Source of the DNA: Cryptomeria japonica
Taxonomy: Eukaryota; Streptophyta; Pinopsida; Cupressales; Cupressaceae
DNA length: 64,000 bases
Direction of reading: 5' to 3'
NCBI RefSeq assembly: GCF_030272615.1
Contig: NC_081412.1
Coordinates: 142,126,247-142,190,246, forward strand
How positions within the stretch are numbered: the stretch's first letter is position 1; each line of letters starts with the position of its first letter. This document shows positions 45,794 to 57,744 of this stretch, piece after piece. The translations under genes and the position numbers were made by a program. The notes beneath the pieces are model-generated. The model saw nothing but the letters and a program-made list of their open reading frames with translations. It had not been told where the DNA came from and made no database searches.

Positions 45794-46138
45794 ATCTCTC
45801 GGAGTTAATTGAAAAGTGAGTCCCATCACTTGATCAGGTTTGGTGATCTATCAATAGGTACTTGCAACTACCTCAAGGGGTTCGACTATTTGACTACAAC
45901 TTTCGATTGCCTCTCCTTGGCAATCTACCAGTCCAAACTGCAACTTGCCTCAATCGGAGATTTGTTCAAGTCTTCACCCACTAACTGCCTCAAGCTCAAG
46001 CTCTAGGATCAGTGATCTACCTATGAATCTTTCTCTACCTCATGTTTGATGATCTGAACAAGTCCACAGGTTGCCTCAACTTCCTCTTCAACCAACCGGT
46101 GCATAACTAGGTCTGCCTCCAACAACATGTTCACAAAC

Positions 46139-46152
46139 CCACTTTGATACCA
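46139..46152 (-). other. Element F primer-binding site
   Basis: On the minus strand, TGGTATCAAAGTGG lies two bases after the LTR end. It matches the initiator tRNA-Met type with one change from TGGTATCAGAGC. Confidence 0.85.
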
Positions 46153-46154
46153 CT

Positions 46155-47050
46155 TGATGTAGTCAAGGTAGGGAGATCCAATGAAGGACAACCCATCCTT
46201 GCAGCCTAACATAAACACCATGCAAAATATATTGATAACTGATGACACAATGCCAGAAAAATTAAAAAGAACAACCGGTAATAATAAAAAATGCATAACC
46301 AGTAAACAATATGAGCAATTCTTATTACAGTCTAAAGAATTACACATGCCACATGCTGGATCATAGTCCAAGATAAAAATAATGCTTACAACACAGATAT
46401 CAGATCCACAGATCATCTGCACAATAAATCGGCCTCTAGAAACAATCTGTCAGTTCTACCCTAATCTGAGCCTCAGCCCTTTTGGCCTCAATCCACTGGA
46501 TCAAAATCTCATTGGATCTACATCTTTTCCAGATCTCTAAACTCTTTCTTCAATCTTTTGTCTTCTATCTTCTCAAATGATTCACAAACTTCCATTTATA
46601 CCGTCCGCAAATAATAACAACTTAATCAAGTCGGCCCAAAGAACAATCAATTCATGAAACGTGCTAACGATAACATGTTGACTCAAATCACTAAGAACAA
46701 CTCCAAACCATCAAATGATGCACAGACCTCCAAAAATACTAGCCAAGGTTCAAAATAACATCTCCAATGATCCCCAACTCATGGAGATCAACCATAACCC
46801 AATCCAACTTCGCTCAACACACTGCTAGACTAACCGGTAAGAACATATCAATTGGGTCAATATCGGAATTGATAACTCACCGGCATTAAATCCAAATGCC
46901 ATGAAAATAGAACACAACAAAGACCATGAACATGAGGTAATAAAGCCAAAACCACAATGCTAAACACTCAAACAAGAAATACCATGATCTCCAAGAAATT
47001 CCACCAAAAACTGCTCAACCGGTAAGAACTACACTGGTGCTCCTGCATCA
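46155..47050 (-). repeat. Element F 5' LTR
   Basis: An 896-bp copy from TGATGTAGTC to TGCATCA on the plus strand. The first C of TGATGCAG has become T. Confidence 0.88.
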
Positions 47051-47055
47051 ATATT
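47051..47055. repeat. Target-site duplication ATATT, right copy of element F
   Basis: Identical to 44886-44890. Confidence 0.88.
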
Positions 47056-47654
47056 TGATGTGATCCATGTTTTCCATTCTTCTCTAAAACCTAACCCTAG
47101 TTAGTTAGGGTTTCTAAATTCAATGATAATTTGAGTTATGCTCACAATATATAAGCAATTTTGTAACATATTCTAGTAGTTCTACTCCCTTTGATTCTCA
47201 TAAAGAATTCATGGTGTTTTTTTTATCTCTAATATTTCCTTGCCTTGCATCAATAAAGCTACTTATTTTTCCTTGTCTCTTTCAGATATCCATTGTAATA
47301 TTGATCTACCTCTATATTTGAATGCTTTTCTTTGTTTCTAGATTGTATGATTATGTTGATTTAGCTCTTAGATGTTACATTGTGAATGCTCTTTCCTTTT
47401 AACACCTTATGAATTGTAACCTTCATATGAATCTTTTGAAGAATGGTCAAGTTAGATATTTGTGTATGTTAGGTATTTTTATTTGATGTCTTGTGTGTTC
47501 ATAGGCAAGGGAAGACTAGTTCTAGTCTTGGTGCATCACCTCCTTTACATTTTTAGTACTCATTGTCCTCTTATCTCTATAGTTTAGTAGAGTAAACATA
47601 GAAATAGGTTTTACAAATATTGAGTTGGTTCAAAATTACACCCTAATTGGAAAT
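47056..47654. other. Unassigned AT-rich sequence
   Basis: No gene supported. The block has LTR-like features (ctaaccctag, tatataagc near 47150, aataaagc near 47263) but no termini I can define. Confidence 0.4.
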
Positions 47655-47998
47655 TGTTAGCAGTGGACCAACATCCCTCGTAGGGATTCATGACATGGTT
47701 TAACAACCTCATGTGGATTCTATAAGTCTAGTTGTTGTATCGAGCATTGACAGGTTGATCTTTTGGTGCAACTACAACCCTATCTTATAACAAGTGATAT
47801 CAAAGCTTGGTCACAGGTTTGAATCATGTAGGCCACAACGAGTGATGTTGGGAGGGGGATTGTTGGCAATGGGCCAACCTCCCTTATGGGGATTCGTGAC
47901 ATGGTGTAACAACCTCTTGTGGATTCTATAAGTCTAGTGGTTGTATCAGGCATTGACAGGTCGATCTTTTGGTGCAACAACAATTCTAGCTTGTAACA
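47655..47998 (+). mobile_element. TRIM element, 344 bp
   Basis: Two 138-bp LTRs (47655-47792 and 47861-47998) flank a 68-bp interior. The LTRs start TGTT(A/G)GCA and end TAACA or GTAACA. The interior opens with a degenerate primer-binding site (gtgatatcaaagc, compare tggtatcagagc) and closes with the polypurine tract gggagggggat directly before the second LTR. Flanks are GAAAT on the left and GAAAG on the right, a near-perfect 5-bp duplication. It has no coding capacity; it would need proteins from a copia element. Confidence 0.9.
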
Positions 47999-48504
47999 GA
48001 AAGGAAGTTAGCCTTCTCCAAAGATTCCACCTCACATACAGAAGGTCCCACACTTGTAGGTTGTTTCCATATTTCACAAGGTTGTATGAGCCAATACCTT
48101 GGGCAAGGGTACAAACTTTTGTGACAATTGCTTCTCAAGGTATTATAGCATTCTAACCAAATTACAATACTCATATACCAATCTTGAGACTATATGCAAT
48201 AATTTTAAGTCCAACACATTCATCTCTAAATTTTTTAGCAAGATAGCTTGTGAAACTATAGCTAAAGCTACAATGTCTTGAAAAAATAGGCCCCATTTTT
48301 TAGGAATGTGAAATAATTGGGCCACAATACTAGATCTAGTATTTAAATTTGCATTGACAATATTTAAGTATGGAATAAAGTTCCTTGAACTTTAAAATAG
48401 GATAAAACACCAAATAATCTTTAAATGACATAAGAGAAGGCACACTAATGTGAGTGTCCAATGAGGAGTGTTAAATTGTAAGGGGTTACAATTTATGAAA
48501 CTAC
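47999..48504. other. Likely LTR-derived sequence reading on the minus strand
   Basis: No gene. If the LTR start at 48505 is real, this block is the LTR running leftward; its far end is not identified. Confidence 0.35.
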
Positions 48505-48523
48505 ATTTAGTGCCCACTTTAGT
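48505..48523 (-). other. Tat-type polypurine tract and LTR start, minus strand
   Basis: On the minus strand ctaaagtgggcactaaa is followed by TGTAGTTTCATAAATTG. In element B the same place reads ctaaagtgggggctaaa and TGTAACATCATAAATTG. This marks the start of a 3' LTR facing left. I could not follow the LTR to its end. Confidence 0.6.
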
Positions 48524-49354
48524 AGTAGTATGAACTTATATACTTATACTCATGATAAAGTAGAGATGAAGAGAAAGATAAGCCATGGATAGTATGGTAT
48601 TAATTTTGATGGATGATCAATCCCCTAAGCATAGGGTCCTATGAATCCATACAAATTAACTTCAAATATACACAAATAAAACAATGTTAGTACTAAAGCA
48701 AAAAAAATAAAATCAATGAAATTCATACTTGATATACATGATTTATCAAAAGTGCATCTTAACCCCAATTAGTGGATCCCATATTTTCTTTCTCATTATA
48801 TTTGTTACCATTTCCCTTGATTTGTGCATCCTTGGGTGCATTTCATTGTGGTAATGTACTTGTCTTTATAGATGCATGTGTACTACCTTAAAGCTTTTCC
48901 TCCCATTGAGGCATATACAATTGCTTTAATGTGGAGGCATACATTCTACTCATTGTTACACTTTATGCACAAACCACAAGACTTCGTTTGTACACTTATT
49001 TTCACTCACCATGATATATTTTGTACATGTTGTAGTACCCATTTTGGAGTTGATTCAATTAACTTATTCAAATTACTTTGCATACTAATCTTTTTTCTTT
49101 GTGATCTTTCACACTGATTTTTCAATTCAATTTTTTTACCTTCATGACTCATAGTAAGAATAAACCTTACTAGGGTAGCATAGTCCTTCTCTCTTTTCTC
49201 TTCATGTGTTGTTCCTTTTATAATAAAAATTATATTGATAAGATCCTAAGTCCTTAGGGGCTTGGTGTGCCTTTCCTCTCTAATATCTAGTTGAAATTGT
49301 TTCAATGCTAGTTTGTACTTTATCAGGAGTATGAATGTAGGCTCATAATCCCAC
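48524..49354. other. Interval between two outward-facing Tat-type LTR starts
   Basis: No gene supported. The interval would hold the 3' interior ends of two related elements facing each other. The 81-codon frame at 48872 has no recognisable domain. Confidence 0.35.
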
Positions 49355-50540
49355 TAAACTGGGGGCTAGATGTAGGATCCTAAATTGTATCCCTTTACAA
49401 TTTTGTGCTCACCTAGGCCTCACTTTTGCACTTGGGCCTTTTTTGCTTTGACTTCACTTTGATTTTTCTCACACCCATCTAAAATCTACATCTTTTGTGC
49501 CCCTATTAGACATTTTTTTAATTTGAACCTTGATTAAAAAGACCAAGATCCCCTAGATTCTATGGTCCTAGATTCCCTGGGCGCCATGGTCCTTCCAAAA
49601 GGGGCTCAAATTTAGACCTTACAATGGTCACATTTCAAAGGTGGGAAAAAATTCTCCATATCGTCGTGTTACAAAATTTCAATCACATTTAGCATTGTAA
49701 GATATAAAAGAAATCCTAACCCACTCATTTAGGGAGAACATAAGGAGAACCTCTATCAATATCTCAATTGCACTTTTAAAAATTTAAGTGAGCAAGCAAT
49801 CAAGCATCATCAAGGCAATGAAGGAGAGGTCAAGTTCATATTTCAAGAATTCATGATGACATCCATGATCAAGACATTATAAAGACATCCTACATGACAT
49901 TATCAACCTATTCATAAAGACTTCAAAGCAAGATTCATTAAGGAATCAAGTTTGGATTCAATCATTTCAATTTAGATTTAGTCTTTCCCTCAAAAGGCAA
50001 GCTTTTCAAATTCAGTCAAGTTCAATTTAAATTCAATTCAAGGGTTAATTTCAAACATGGAGTTTGACCTACACAAAACACTATCAATAACACAATTTTC
50101 CTTCTTTTTGTGTGCAGGCGACAAAACCAAGAGCCACAAATGTAAATTTCGATAGAGAATTTGAAGACAATTAGATCTTACTTTTGCAGGAGCAAAATTT
50201 GAAGGGAAAGGTTAATTTTTGCATCCTGGATCTGTGAATTTCTGATGAGCTTTAGGGAATTGGTTTTGAGCAATATTCTAACTCAAAGTTTTATGTTTAT
50301 CTACATCTAATAGCTGGGGACTAGGTCAGTTTTTGTCTCTTGGTCCTACACATTTTAGCTGAATTTTTAGGCACATGTTTCTCTTTGTTCCTTCTGCCCA
50401 AATTAGCTTTGTGTCTACAAATTATACCTATAGCTTGTTGTTTATGTTTTTTTTATATCAAATACCAATCATTTACCCTAGATCTAGCTTTCAAATTATA
50501 TCATTACAATTACATATTTAACTAGTAAAAAAGGAGAGTA
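49355..50540 (+). repeat. Tat-type polypurine tract and LTR, plus strand, right end undefined
   Basis: ctaaactgggggctaga (to 49370) is followed at 49371 by TGTAGGATCCTAAATTG. The LTR goes on with a block comparable in order to the element B LTR (CACCTAGGCCTCAC, and GGGCGCCATGGTCC near 49579). The right end was set roughly where LTR-like features fade. Confidence 0.55.
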
Positions 50541-50771
50541 GAATCCAATTTGCATTCAACCCTTTTCCTAATAAAATTGAGGTTGGATCTCTTTGAATCA
50601 CTCTCCCTTTTAATGTATTTGGTGGAAATAAGTGGTTTCATAACCTAGCCTATGAAGCCCTTATTTTCACCTTCATTACAAATACTAACTAAGATCTATC
50701 AAAATACTACTTGTAATTTTCACATTTGCTACTTATTGATGTGCATCTTTGAACATGCCTAGCCAATAATA

Positions 50772-51490
50772 ACATTATTGTTGAATATTTGGAATACTAA
50801 GAGGTGAGGGGTGAATCATTATTCCCTTGAACTTATTAAAACTTATAACTAACCAATCACATAACATAATTTAAATGTAGTAAAATAAATTAACACAAAA
50901 CACATAACACTAGATTTGTACATGGAAAACCCAATATGAAAAAACCATGGAAAGTGTGTTTTCTCATGTATAATGCAATATGTAATCAATTACACATTAC
51001 AAGAGGTTGGCTCATTTCTAGTGAGTGCTCATTTCCTAGAGGACTCATTGTCCAAATACGAAAAGGCTCATTGTTGTATGATAGAGTACAAAATTGAACT
51101 ATTAGAGTTGCATCCAACATATGCATGAATTATAGTTTCGTTGAAGTGCATAAGTTGTTTTATACATCCACTCTACATATACTACATAACAACATTCACA
51201 TTCACATACTTTTTCATATATACACAATGTACACAAATAATTTTTTTTAAATAACCATACCTCCAATATGCAATATTGATGGCTACATGTATCTGCATCA
51301 AGTATTCTGACTAGTTGGTTCAACTGTAAAGGGGTGAGATTGAAATATCTACACTCTACAACAAACAAATATCTTCATGAGATGTCATCTGCCATCATGA
51401 TCCTAGAAAGCATTGTAGAACACTCCTTTAACATATCCGAATAGGACTGGAACCAAAACCACCTTGAATAATCTTCTCTCATCGCATCTA
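50772..51490 (-). repeat. Copia LTR fragment, minus strand
   Basis: On the minus strand the right terminus reads CCAAATATTCAACA (50772), preceded by GATTCACCCCTCACC. Further in, a block like GGGTTTTCCATGTAC (near 50915) recalls the other copia LTRs. No primer-binding site follows, and the start of the LTR is unclear. Confidence 0.55.
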
Positions 51491-51501
51491 GATGGGACCG
51501 G

Positions 51502-52300
51502 TGTTGGTAACAATGTAAGAAACTGAGAGGGGGAGTGAATCAATTTTCACAAAAACTATACATAATTCATACTTAATTTCAGATCTGATAATTAACAGTT
51601 AAATTACAAATTAATACCACATCAATAACACACATAACACCAATATTTTTGATGTGGAAAACCCGATTAAGGAAAAAACAACGGTGGGAACCTACCCACA
51701 ATGAGATAATATGTTGTTAGGAGTAAGTGAAATATTACAATGGGGACTTCACATGCATTTAGGCTCACTACCTAGAGCTCACTGCTAAAATACAATAAGG
51801 AATACAACCCTTGGGAAGACTTGCTATCTTAGAAAATATTTAGATAACAATCCGGATTACATGAACTGGCAAAATAACATCTCTTAATGCCTGATTACAG
51901 TTCCGGTTAATAACATATACCCAAAGTCTGCTCTTATACTTCTGCACACTCTTTTGCACCTCTTCACTCTTCTCCTCTACTTCTAAGTGATCAAGACAAT
52001 GTTTGCACATGTAGATGATTCTCTCAAATTGATATTACATATATATGTATATATATACAAATCATCAACCTATATTCAAGGTCGACTAAATGCTCAACAT
52101 AAATTATAAAATAATAACCTCACATGTTACAACAACACTTGTGGACCAAAACAATGTCGGCTAAGACATAATCTGGACCCAAATCAACACCACAACTAAT
52201 AAAAACCTTCAATAATTATGCCTTGATCATCCAAAACACTCTACAACTCCATAAATGCCACATAACACGAAGAACACCACATGATTAAAGAAAATGATCA
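51502..52300 (-). repeat. Second copia LTR fragment, minus strand
   Basis: On the minus strand the terminus reads CATTGTTACCAACA (51502), preceded by GATTCACTCCCCCTCTCAG. GGTTCCCACCGTTG and CGGGTTTTCCAC near 51650-51690 are the usual internal block. The start of the LTR was not found; 52300 is approximate. Confidence 0.6.
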
Positions 52301-52379
52301 ATATATTACAAGGGTATGATAGGATAGAAAAAATGAAACCTGCCCCCAAGTATGGTATCAAATAAGTTCATATATTACA

Positions 52380-52520
52380 TATGACATTTATTTTCCAGGT
52401 TTTCATCATGGTACTTGCCCAATGCACCTGTTTGCCAGGTTTTTACCAATGGACAAATTATTTTTCTTTACTCTTTTTTCTTTTTTTGATTTTTTCCTTT
52501 TTTGTTTGGACATTTTAGCA
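52380..52520 (-). repeat. Fragment of Tat family A post-pol spacer, minus strand
   Basis: Read on the minus strand: an A-rich tract with gagtaaagaaaaat, then taaaaacctggcaaacagg, gggcaagtacc and atgaaaacctgg. The same words in the same order and 40-bp spacing follow pol in element A (10500-10607). No integrase sequence is recognisable upstream. Confidence 0.75.
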
Positions 52521-55500
52521 AAAGATGGACATGTGATAAGGGATGGAAGGACTCGATAATCTTTCTATTTGGATAGTATCCTTGAAATTTGTGCTACAAT
52601 GGACCATGTCTATGGAAGGTATGCTCAAAGACGTTGGCAGGATAATGACATGGAAATGAGATGGGACTAAGGATTTAGGCCAAGGATTGGATATGATGGA
52701 TGAAAGGATGGAGAAGAGGTGTTGGATAAATATAACTAGGAAAATGAGAAAACACATAAGAGCAATAAACATTAGCTAACCACAAAGATAAAATGCAATG
52801 AAAAATGTCCTAATACACTCAATAGAGCTGTGAAGACAAGATAATCAAACCAAATGCAAACCATTACAAAAATGGATATCTCCTCCATAATTATCCATTA
52901 GATTTCTTTCTCCTTAAAATGGGACGAAGGATTTATGAAAGGGTGGAAAATATGAATTGCATAATGGAGGGGGTGGAATATTTGGGCTTGAGAATATAGA
53001 AATGTTGGCAAGATCAGCATTGGCACACACCTTGAGGGCTGGTGGACTAATGGAGGAAAAATGGATTTTGGATATTGAGATTTAAATGGAGGAAAGGATG
53101 GAGATTTTGGGACATAAGGGCCCAAAATGGATGAAGGAGGTGATGGGGGAATAGATTTGAAAGTTTTAGATGGAGGAATAGAAATCTTAGATTCCAAACT
53201 AGATTTTTCTTTAGACTGTTATGCTTCAAGGAGCTACTTGGGAATCCACATTGTTTTCTATTTTTTCATTCTTTTGGGGTTCCTTGGAACACTTTGCTTG
53301 CACAAGTGATTTAGGAACCCATATATATTTTGAATTTTCTTTCTTTTTATTAATGGGCCTTTGTGGCCTTTTGGATATATATATATATATATTTTTGGAT
53401 CATATTTTTCTTCATTGTGACATGTCGATTAGATGGAAAATGTTAATCCTTAAATACATGTGGATTGCTAAACTTATGATGTTTATGCTTGGCATCCAAA
53501 TTTCTTGGAGGAGGAAAGAAATGTATGGATGGATGAGAATGATATGAAGGTCTTTTGGATAAATGGAAAGTTCTCAAGGATGTGTGCCTTTGTTGAACTT
53601 GCATAAGGGATGAAGGGATATAAGGACCTAAAATGGATGGAAGGGATGAAGGGCTAGGTGCATGTTTGGATTTTGGAGGGATGTTGGATTTAGTAGGGAT
53701 ACCAAAATATTGAGAAGTTTCACTGAAGCCATGACCATTAAGATTCTCTTTAATATGGAGGGGTTATTGCTTGTGAAGGTCTACCCCTTTTCCTTGATGA
53801 TTATTTTCACTCATAGGATACTTTTTACTTTGGGAAGAAGACACTAGTCCATTATGAGGTGGATGTGATATGGAAGAAATGAAGGGATCATGAAGTGGAT
53901 CACACTGGACCAAAGTGGAGAACCCATTGTGCATGTAGAGGGTTCATGAACACCTTGCACCAACATGTTAGGATCATGAGGTGGATTAGGATCATGAGGG
54001 GGATTAAGATCATGAGGGAGATTAGGATCAATGATAGGCTCTTAATGAGATGGAATAGGAGGAATAATGGGATCATAAAAAAGAAATGAGATCTTGGGGG
54101 CTATATGGAGGATCAAGAAATGGAGCTTGAGATGGAGATGGAGATGGAGGAGAAAAGGAATCTTGTGTTGGACATAAAACTAAAGGGATAATTTGATCTT
54201 AACAAGGAGGAAGATCATTGGATTCCTCTTTAAAGGTGATCTTCTCTTCATCTTTAATGGGATCATCAGAAAGAATGGAATGGATATCTTGATCTTTCTC
54301 AAGCAGTGGAATGTCAATGGGATTTAGAAGGATATTTTGTTCATGAAATGGAAGGGGGTCATTTGGGATAGTGGTACAGGAGCACCTAGTTTTGAGTCCA
54401 GTTTCTTCATTTTGGTGTGTTTGTTCATAGGATGGTGTAGAGTGGTGAATAAGAGTCTTCTCCTAGGTCTTCATATGTTTTTGTAATGCTTTGGTAGGTT
54501 GAAAGTCCTCAGGGCAATGCATTTGCTCAATTTTGGCTTGTAAGCCCTTGTAAGCCTAAAATGGCAAAATCTTGCATTTTGATGAAGAATGACTTGAATA
54601 GCCTTGTTTGGAATTGGGACATGTTAATGTAATGATTTTTAGTCATCCTAGATGGTTTTTAGAAGAAAACAAAGAATGTAAGGCAAAAATGCACTTTTTG
54701 GAAAAAGTTGTCAAAGTTGTGATGCAGAGGATGGAGGATCTGGTTGCAATCTTGCAAACTAAAGTATAATATGGACCCAAACCCCAACACTCCTATGGTG
54801 TTTCAAATGCTCAAAGTGCCTCAATAGGCTCAAAAATAGTCTTCACCTTAATCAGGTGTTTCGTCCACCTCCACATACATCAAATAAATTCAACTAAAAT
54901 TTCTCTAAGGTTTTCAAACCCTCAACTCATCAACTGATACAAAAACCCAAATCTAGCCCTTCACTAGGCCTAGTTTCCTAGTAGCCGATTGGACTGTTTT
55001 TGGCTCTTTTCACACACATTTCCCAAAACATGGACCAATGTTATGACTGATTTAGATACCCAATATCAACCTCTATCAAAAACCAAAATATTGCCTATGG
55101 TTGTTTTGGAACAAATCATTCAAAAAACTGTTGTCCCTAGGCACCGTGAGGGCTAATTAGGCCTGTTTTGTTAAGGAAGTACCCTTCAAACTCATCCTCA
55201 GGTCTAACCCTTCCATACAATCTCTAATTATGATTCCAAACCAATTATTTTCAAGGTATTAAGGTTCAGTTACACTCCTAAATACCCAAACTCCAAAACC
55301 CTCATTAAATCACCCACAAACCAAGGGCTTGCTCAAAATCACTTCAAAACTCACTTCCAGAATCAAACAAAGGTTGATTCACCCAAAATTTAACATGTCT
55401 TTACTGATTCCATCATAAAAGTATGACCTCCTTAAGGCCAATCCTCTGCTGCTACACCTATGGCATCGAAACCATGTGTTTTCAGTCATCTATCTCAGTG

Positions 55501-57525
55501 TACACCTGCAAACTCCAACTTCCTGTCATCAAAATGTTAGGAACATCTATTGTAAATGTTATTAGGCATCCATCCTATGAGAATCAGACCTTTACATTCA
55601 TAGGATGGATCCACACATGCTTGGAGTCTCACAAATTAGTGAAAAATCCCTGGTTTTCCTGGGACAGTCAGCAATAAATGTAAATATGCAACTTTCAAGA
55701 CTTCAAAATGCACTCAAAAACATTAAAGGAATAAAAAATAAACCATCAAAGTATATAAATGATGATCCCTTAGCCAAACAATGCTAAGAAAGCATGAGAA
55801 AACAAGGATTTGACAAGAAACAAAGAGTTTTTTAAAAATTTTCTGAGACAGTCCGTACAAGTCCGTACCAGCATCATCCAACCACACAAAACTAATGTTA
55901 GGGACTTTATAAGACCTTCCCCAACCAACTTCAACCAATCCCCAACTGATTAGAATGATTAAAGTTCTTAAACAAGTCATAATCTACTTTCCCTCCAAAA
56001 CTGGAACTAACCATTGGAAATCAAGTTTTTGAATTTAAACTTTATTTCTAATGCTTCAATCAACTAAAACCTATCAAATCAATGGGTTTTAATCATGATA
56101 TAATTATTTAAAAAATATTAGACCCTTATTCAACAAATCTAGACTCATAGGCATCATTAACCCAATTACATAGCATTTTGGTCCTAGGACCTTTAGGACT
56201 TTTACACATTACATATGATTTATTGCTTTCAAAAGCCATTATTGGCTCCAAAACTCTCCAATCAACTTGATTTGCTTCATAAAACCTTCCTGGTATCTTC
56301 ATTATCTTCATGGTTTTGTAGGTTGGCCTGGGTGCTCCTGCACCAAGTTGCTTGACAACTGTTTGCAACGTTGAGCAATTTTTTGCATTTTTTAGCAAAG
56401 GGTTGGTTAGGAAACTGATGGAGAGTTAGTTAGGACAAAAATGGAATATAAAATCCCTGAGAATGAATGTAATGAGGTTGTTGAATGCTTGGAGTTGATT
56501 GGAGTATAATTTGAGACAATTTTTTAAGTTTTGCATTGTATTTTTCAAGAATTAGAGCATCATTCCATACCTAATGGATTGATTGCATTTATGTACTTTG
56601 TTTGTTGTTTTGTACATTTCTTGTAGTGCTTAGGAAGAAATTTGGTTAGTTTATTTGAAGGTTTGAATTGAGTTTTCAATTTTGCAAGCTCTCAGCCTGA
56701 GTAAGGGTTTGAGAGGCCCAAAAATGGTTCCAGCTTGAACCTTTGTATAGTATATATGACTTTTATTTTCCTTTGGAGGTCATTGAAAGGTCAATGAGCA
56801 TCATTTCCTAGATGAGCTCAGTCATAGTCTAGTTAGGAAATGAATGAGATTATGCAAGTGCTTGTAGGAATGAGTAGGGTTAGAGTTGTAGAGTATTTGG
56901 GATGAACAAGTGGTGTGTGGCAGAACATATGTGTGAATTTGGAGGTGTGGCAGATCAAGGAAGACACCCTATGCTTGGAAAAAGACCAAAATAAGCCTAA
57001 AACCACCTAAAAGAAGCATTTCTCGATTTTCGTACCTGTATGGTCAGACTGAGATTCCTAAATTCATAAACTGAAAAGTACTTCCAAAAGGGTATCCTGA
57101 TCAGCAAATATTTTGTGTGGGTCTTTGGAGAAATTGGGATAAAATCCACAAAAACCGGTTAGGTAGGGCTAATTGGGGCTCTAGGGCTACTAGGCCTAGA
57201 AAATAGGAAAAGGAAGGAGTGATGGGAAAATGAATCAAACTGCCACTCAAAACTAGTTGATTACCCTTGGGAAACATCATAAACACCTACTTCAACCTCT
57301 ACAAGAATTTGTTAGGAGTTTAAGAGTGGAAGGTTGGATTTACCCTTGTGAATCTCAACCATGCCTGAGCAACCAGTGAGCACATCTTGATTGGGAGCAC
57401 TCTTAGAGAGTTGAGGTGTCTAAATTAGTTAGTTGACCAAATGAAAAATGAATGAAGCCCACTAGGACAACACCTAACTCCCTTAAACAAGGAATTAACT
57501 CTCTTTTGAGGATACCTCCACATCA
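52521..57525. other. Unassigned, low-complexity sequence; right part probably LTR of element G
   Basis: 52521-54450 is rich in ATGGA/GGATG words on the plus strand; a frame on the minus strand (52898-53197) is Pro/Ser-rich without a domain and is probably compositional. 54450-57525 has no supported gene. It ends in CCTCCACATCA directly before a primer-binding site, so its right part should be the LTR of element G; I could not place the LTR start. Frames at 55423, 55723 and 56126 show no known feature. Confidence 0.4.
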
Positions 57526-57528
57526 TAG

Positions 57529-57540
57529 TGATATCAGAGC
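57529..57540 (+). other. Element G primer-binding site
   Basis: tgatatcagagc, three bases after a CA end at 57525, matches the initiator tRNA-Met site tggtatcagagc except at one base. Confidence 0.7.
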
Positions 57541-57567
57541 TTCCAAGATTTGGGAAGAAGCTAGTAT

Positions 57568-57744
57568 TTGACAGACACTGAATCAGTAGGAGTGAATAGT
57601 TTAAGGATGGTGACCAATGGAGAGCTAGAAAAGAAGGTAGAAGACCAAGAAGAAGAAAATAGTATCCTCAAAGAAAGATTACTACAACTGGAGAGAAAAC
57701 TAGATGCAGTTGAAGATAAAATTGAGAAAGTGACAATCAAGGTC
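57568..57744 (+). pseudogene. Element G first codons, coiled coil, cut by element H
   Basis: The frame starts 27 nt after the primer-binding site, the position of gag. Its ~59 codons before the H boundary form a heptad-rich Glu/Lys stretch (ELEKKVEDQEEENSILKERL), likely a coiled coil. Element H begins at 57745, so the rest is displaced out of this window. The domain is too short to name the family. Confidence 0.5.

Larger units (their letters stand above)
44891..47050 (-). mobile_element. Non-autonomous LTR element F with a 361-bp interior
   Basis: Two direct repeats of about 900 bp (44891-45793 and 46155-47050) flank an interior of 361 bp. Each repeat begins TGATG and ends GCATCA; in the left copy the 8-bp ends TGATGCAG and CTGCATCA are exact inverted repeats. 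A primer-binding site is found only on the minus strand, so the 46155-47050 copy is the 5' LTR. The interior cannot hold gag-pol. The LTRs have diverged visibly, so the insertion is old. It has the plan of a TRIM, but with longer LTRs. Confidence 0.9.

Noticed and set aside
44817-46422. Two similar Cys-rich minus-strand frames that look like a small secreted protein family
   Set aside because: They are the same part of the two LTRs of element F and include target-flank and interior sequence; no signal of a gene.
53373-53391. TA microsatellite, and another at 39112-39124
   Set aside because: Simple sequence with no added meaning here.
54100-54450. GATGGAGATGGAGATGG-type run as a possible acidic host gene
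   Set aside because: Low complexity, no open frame of length in either direction, no splice-supported model.
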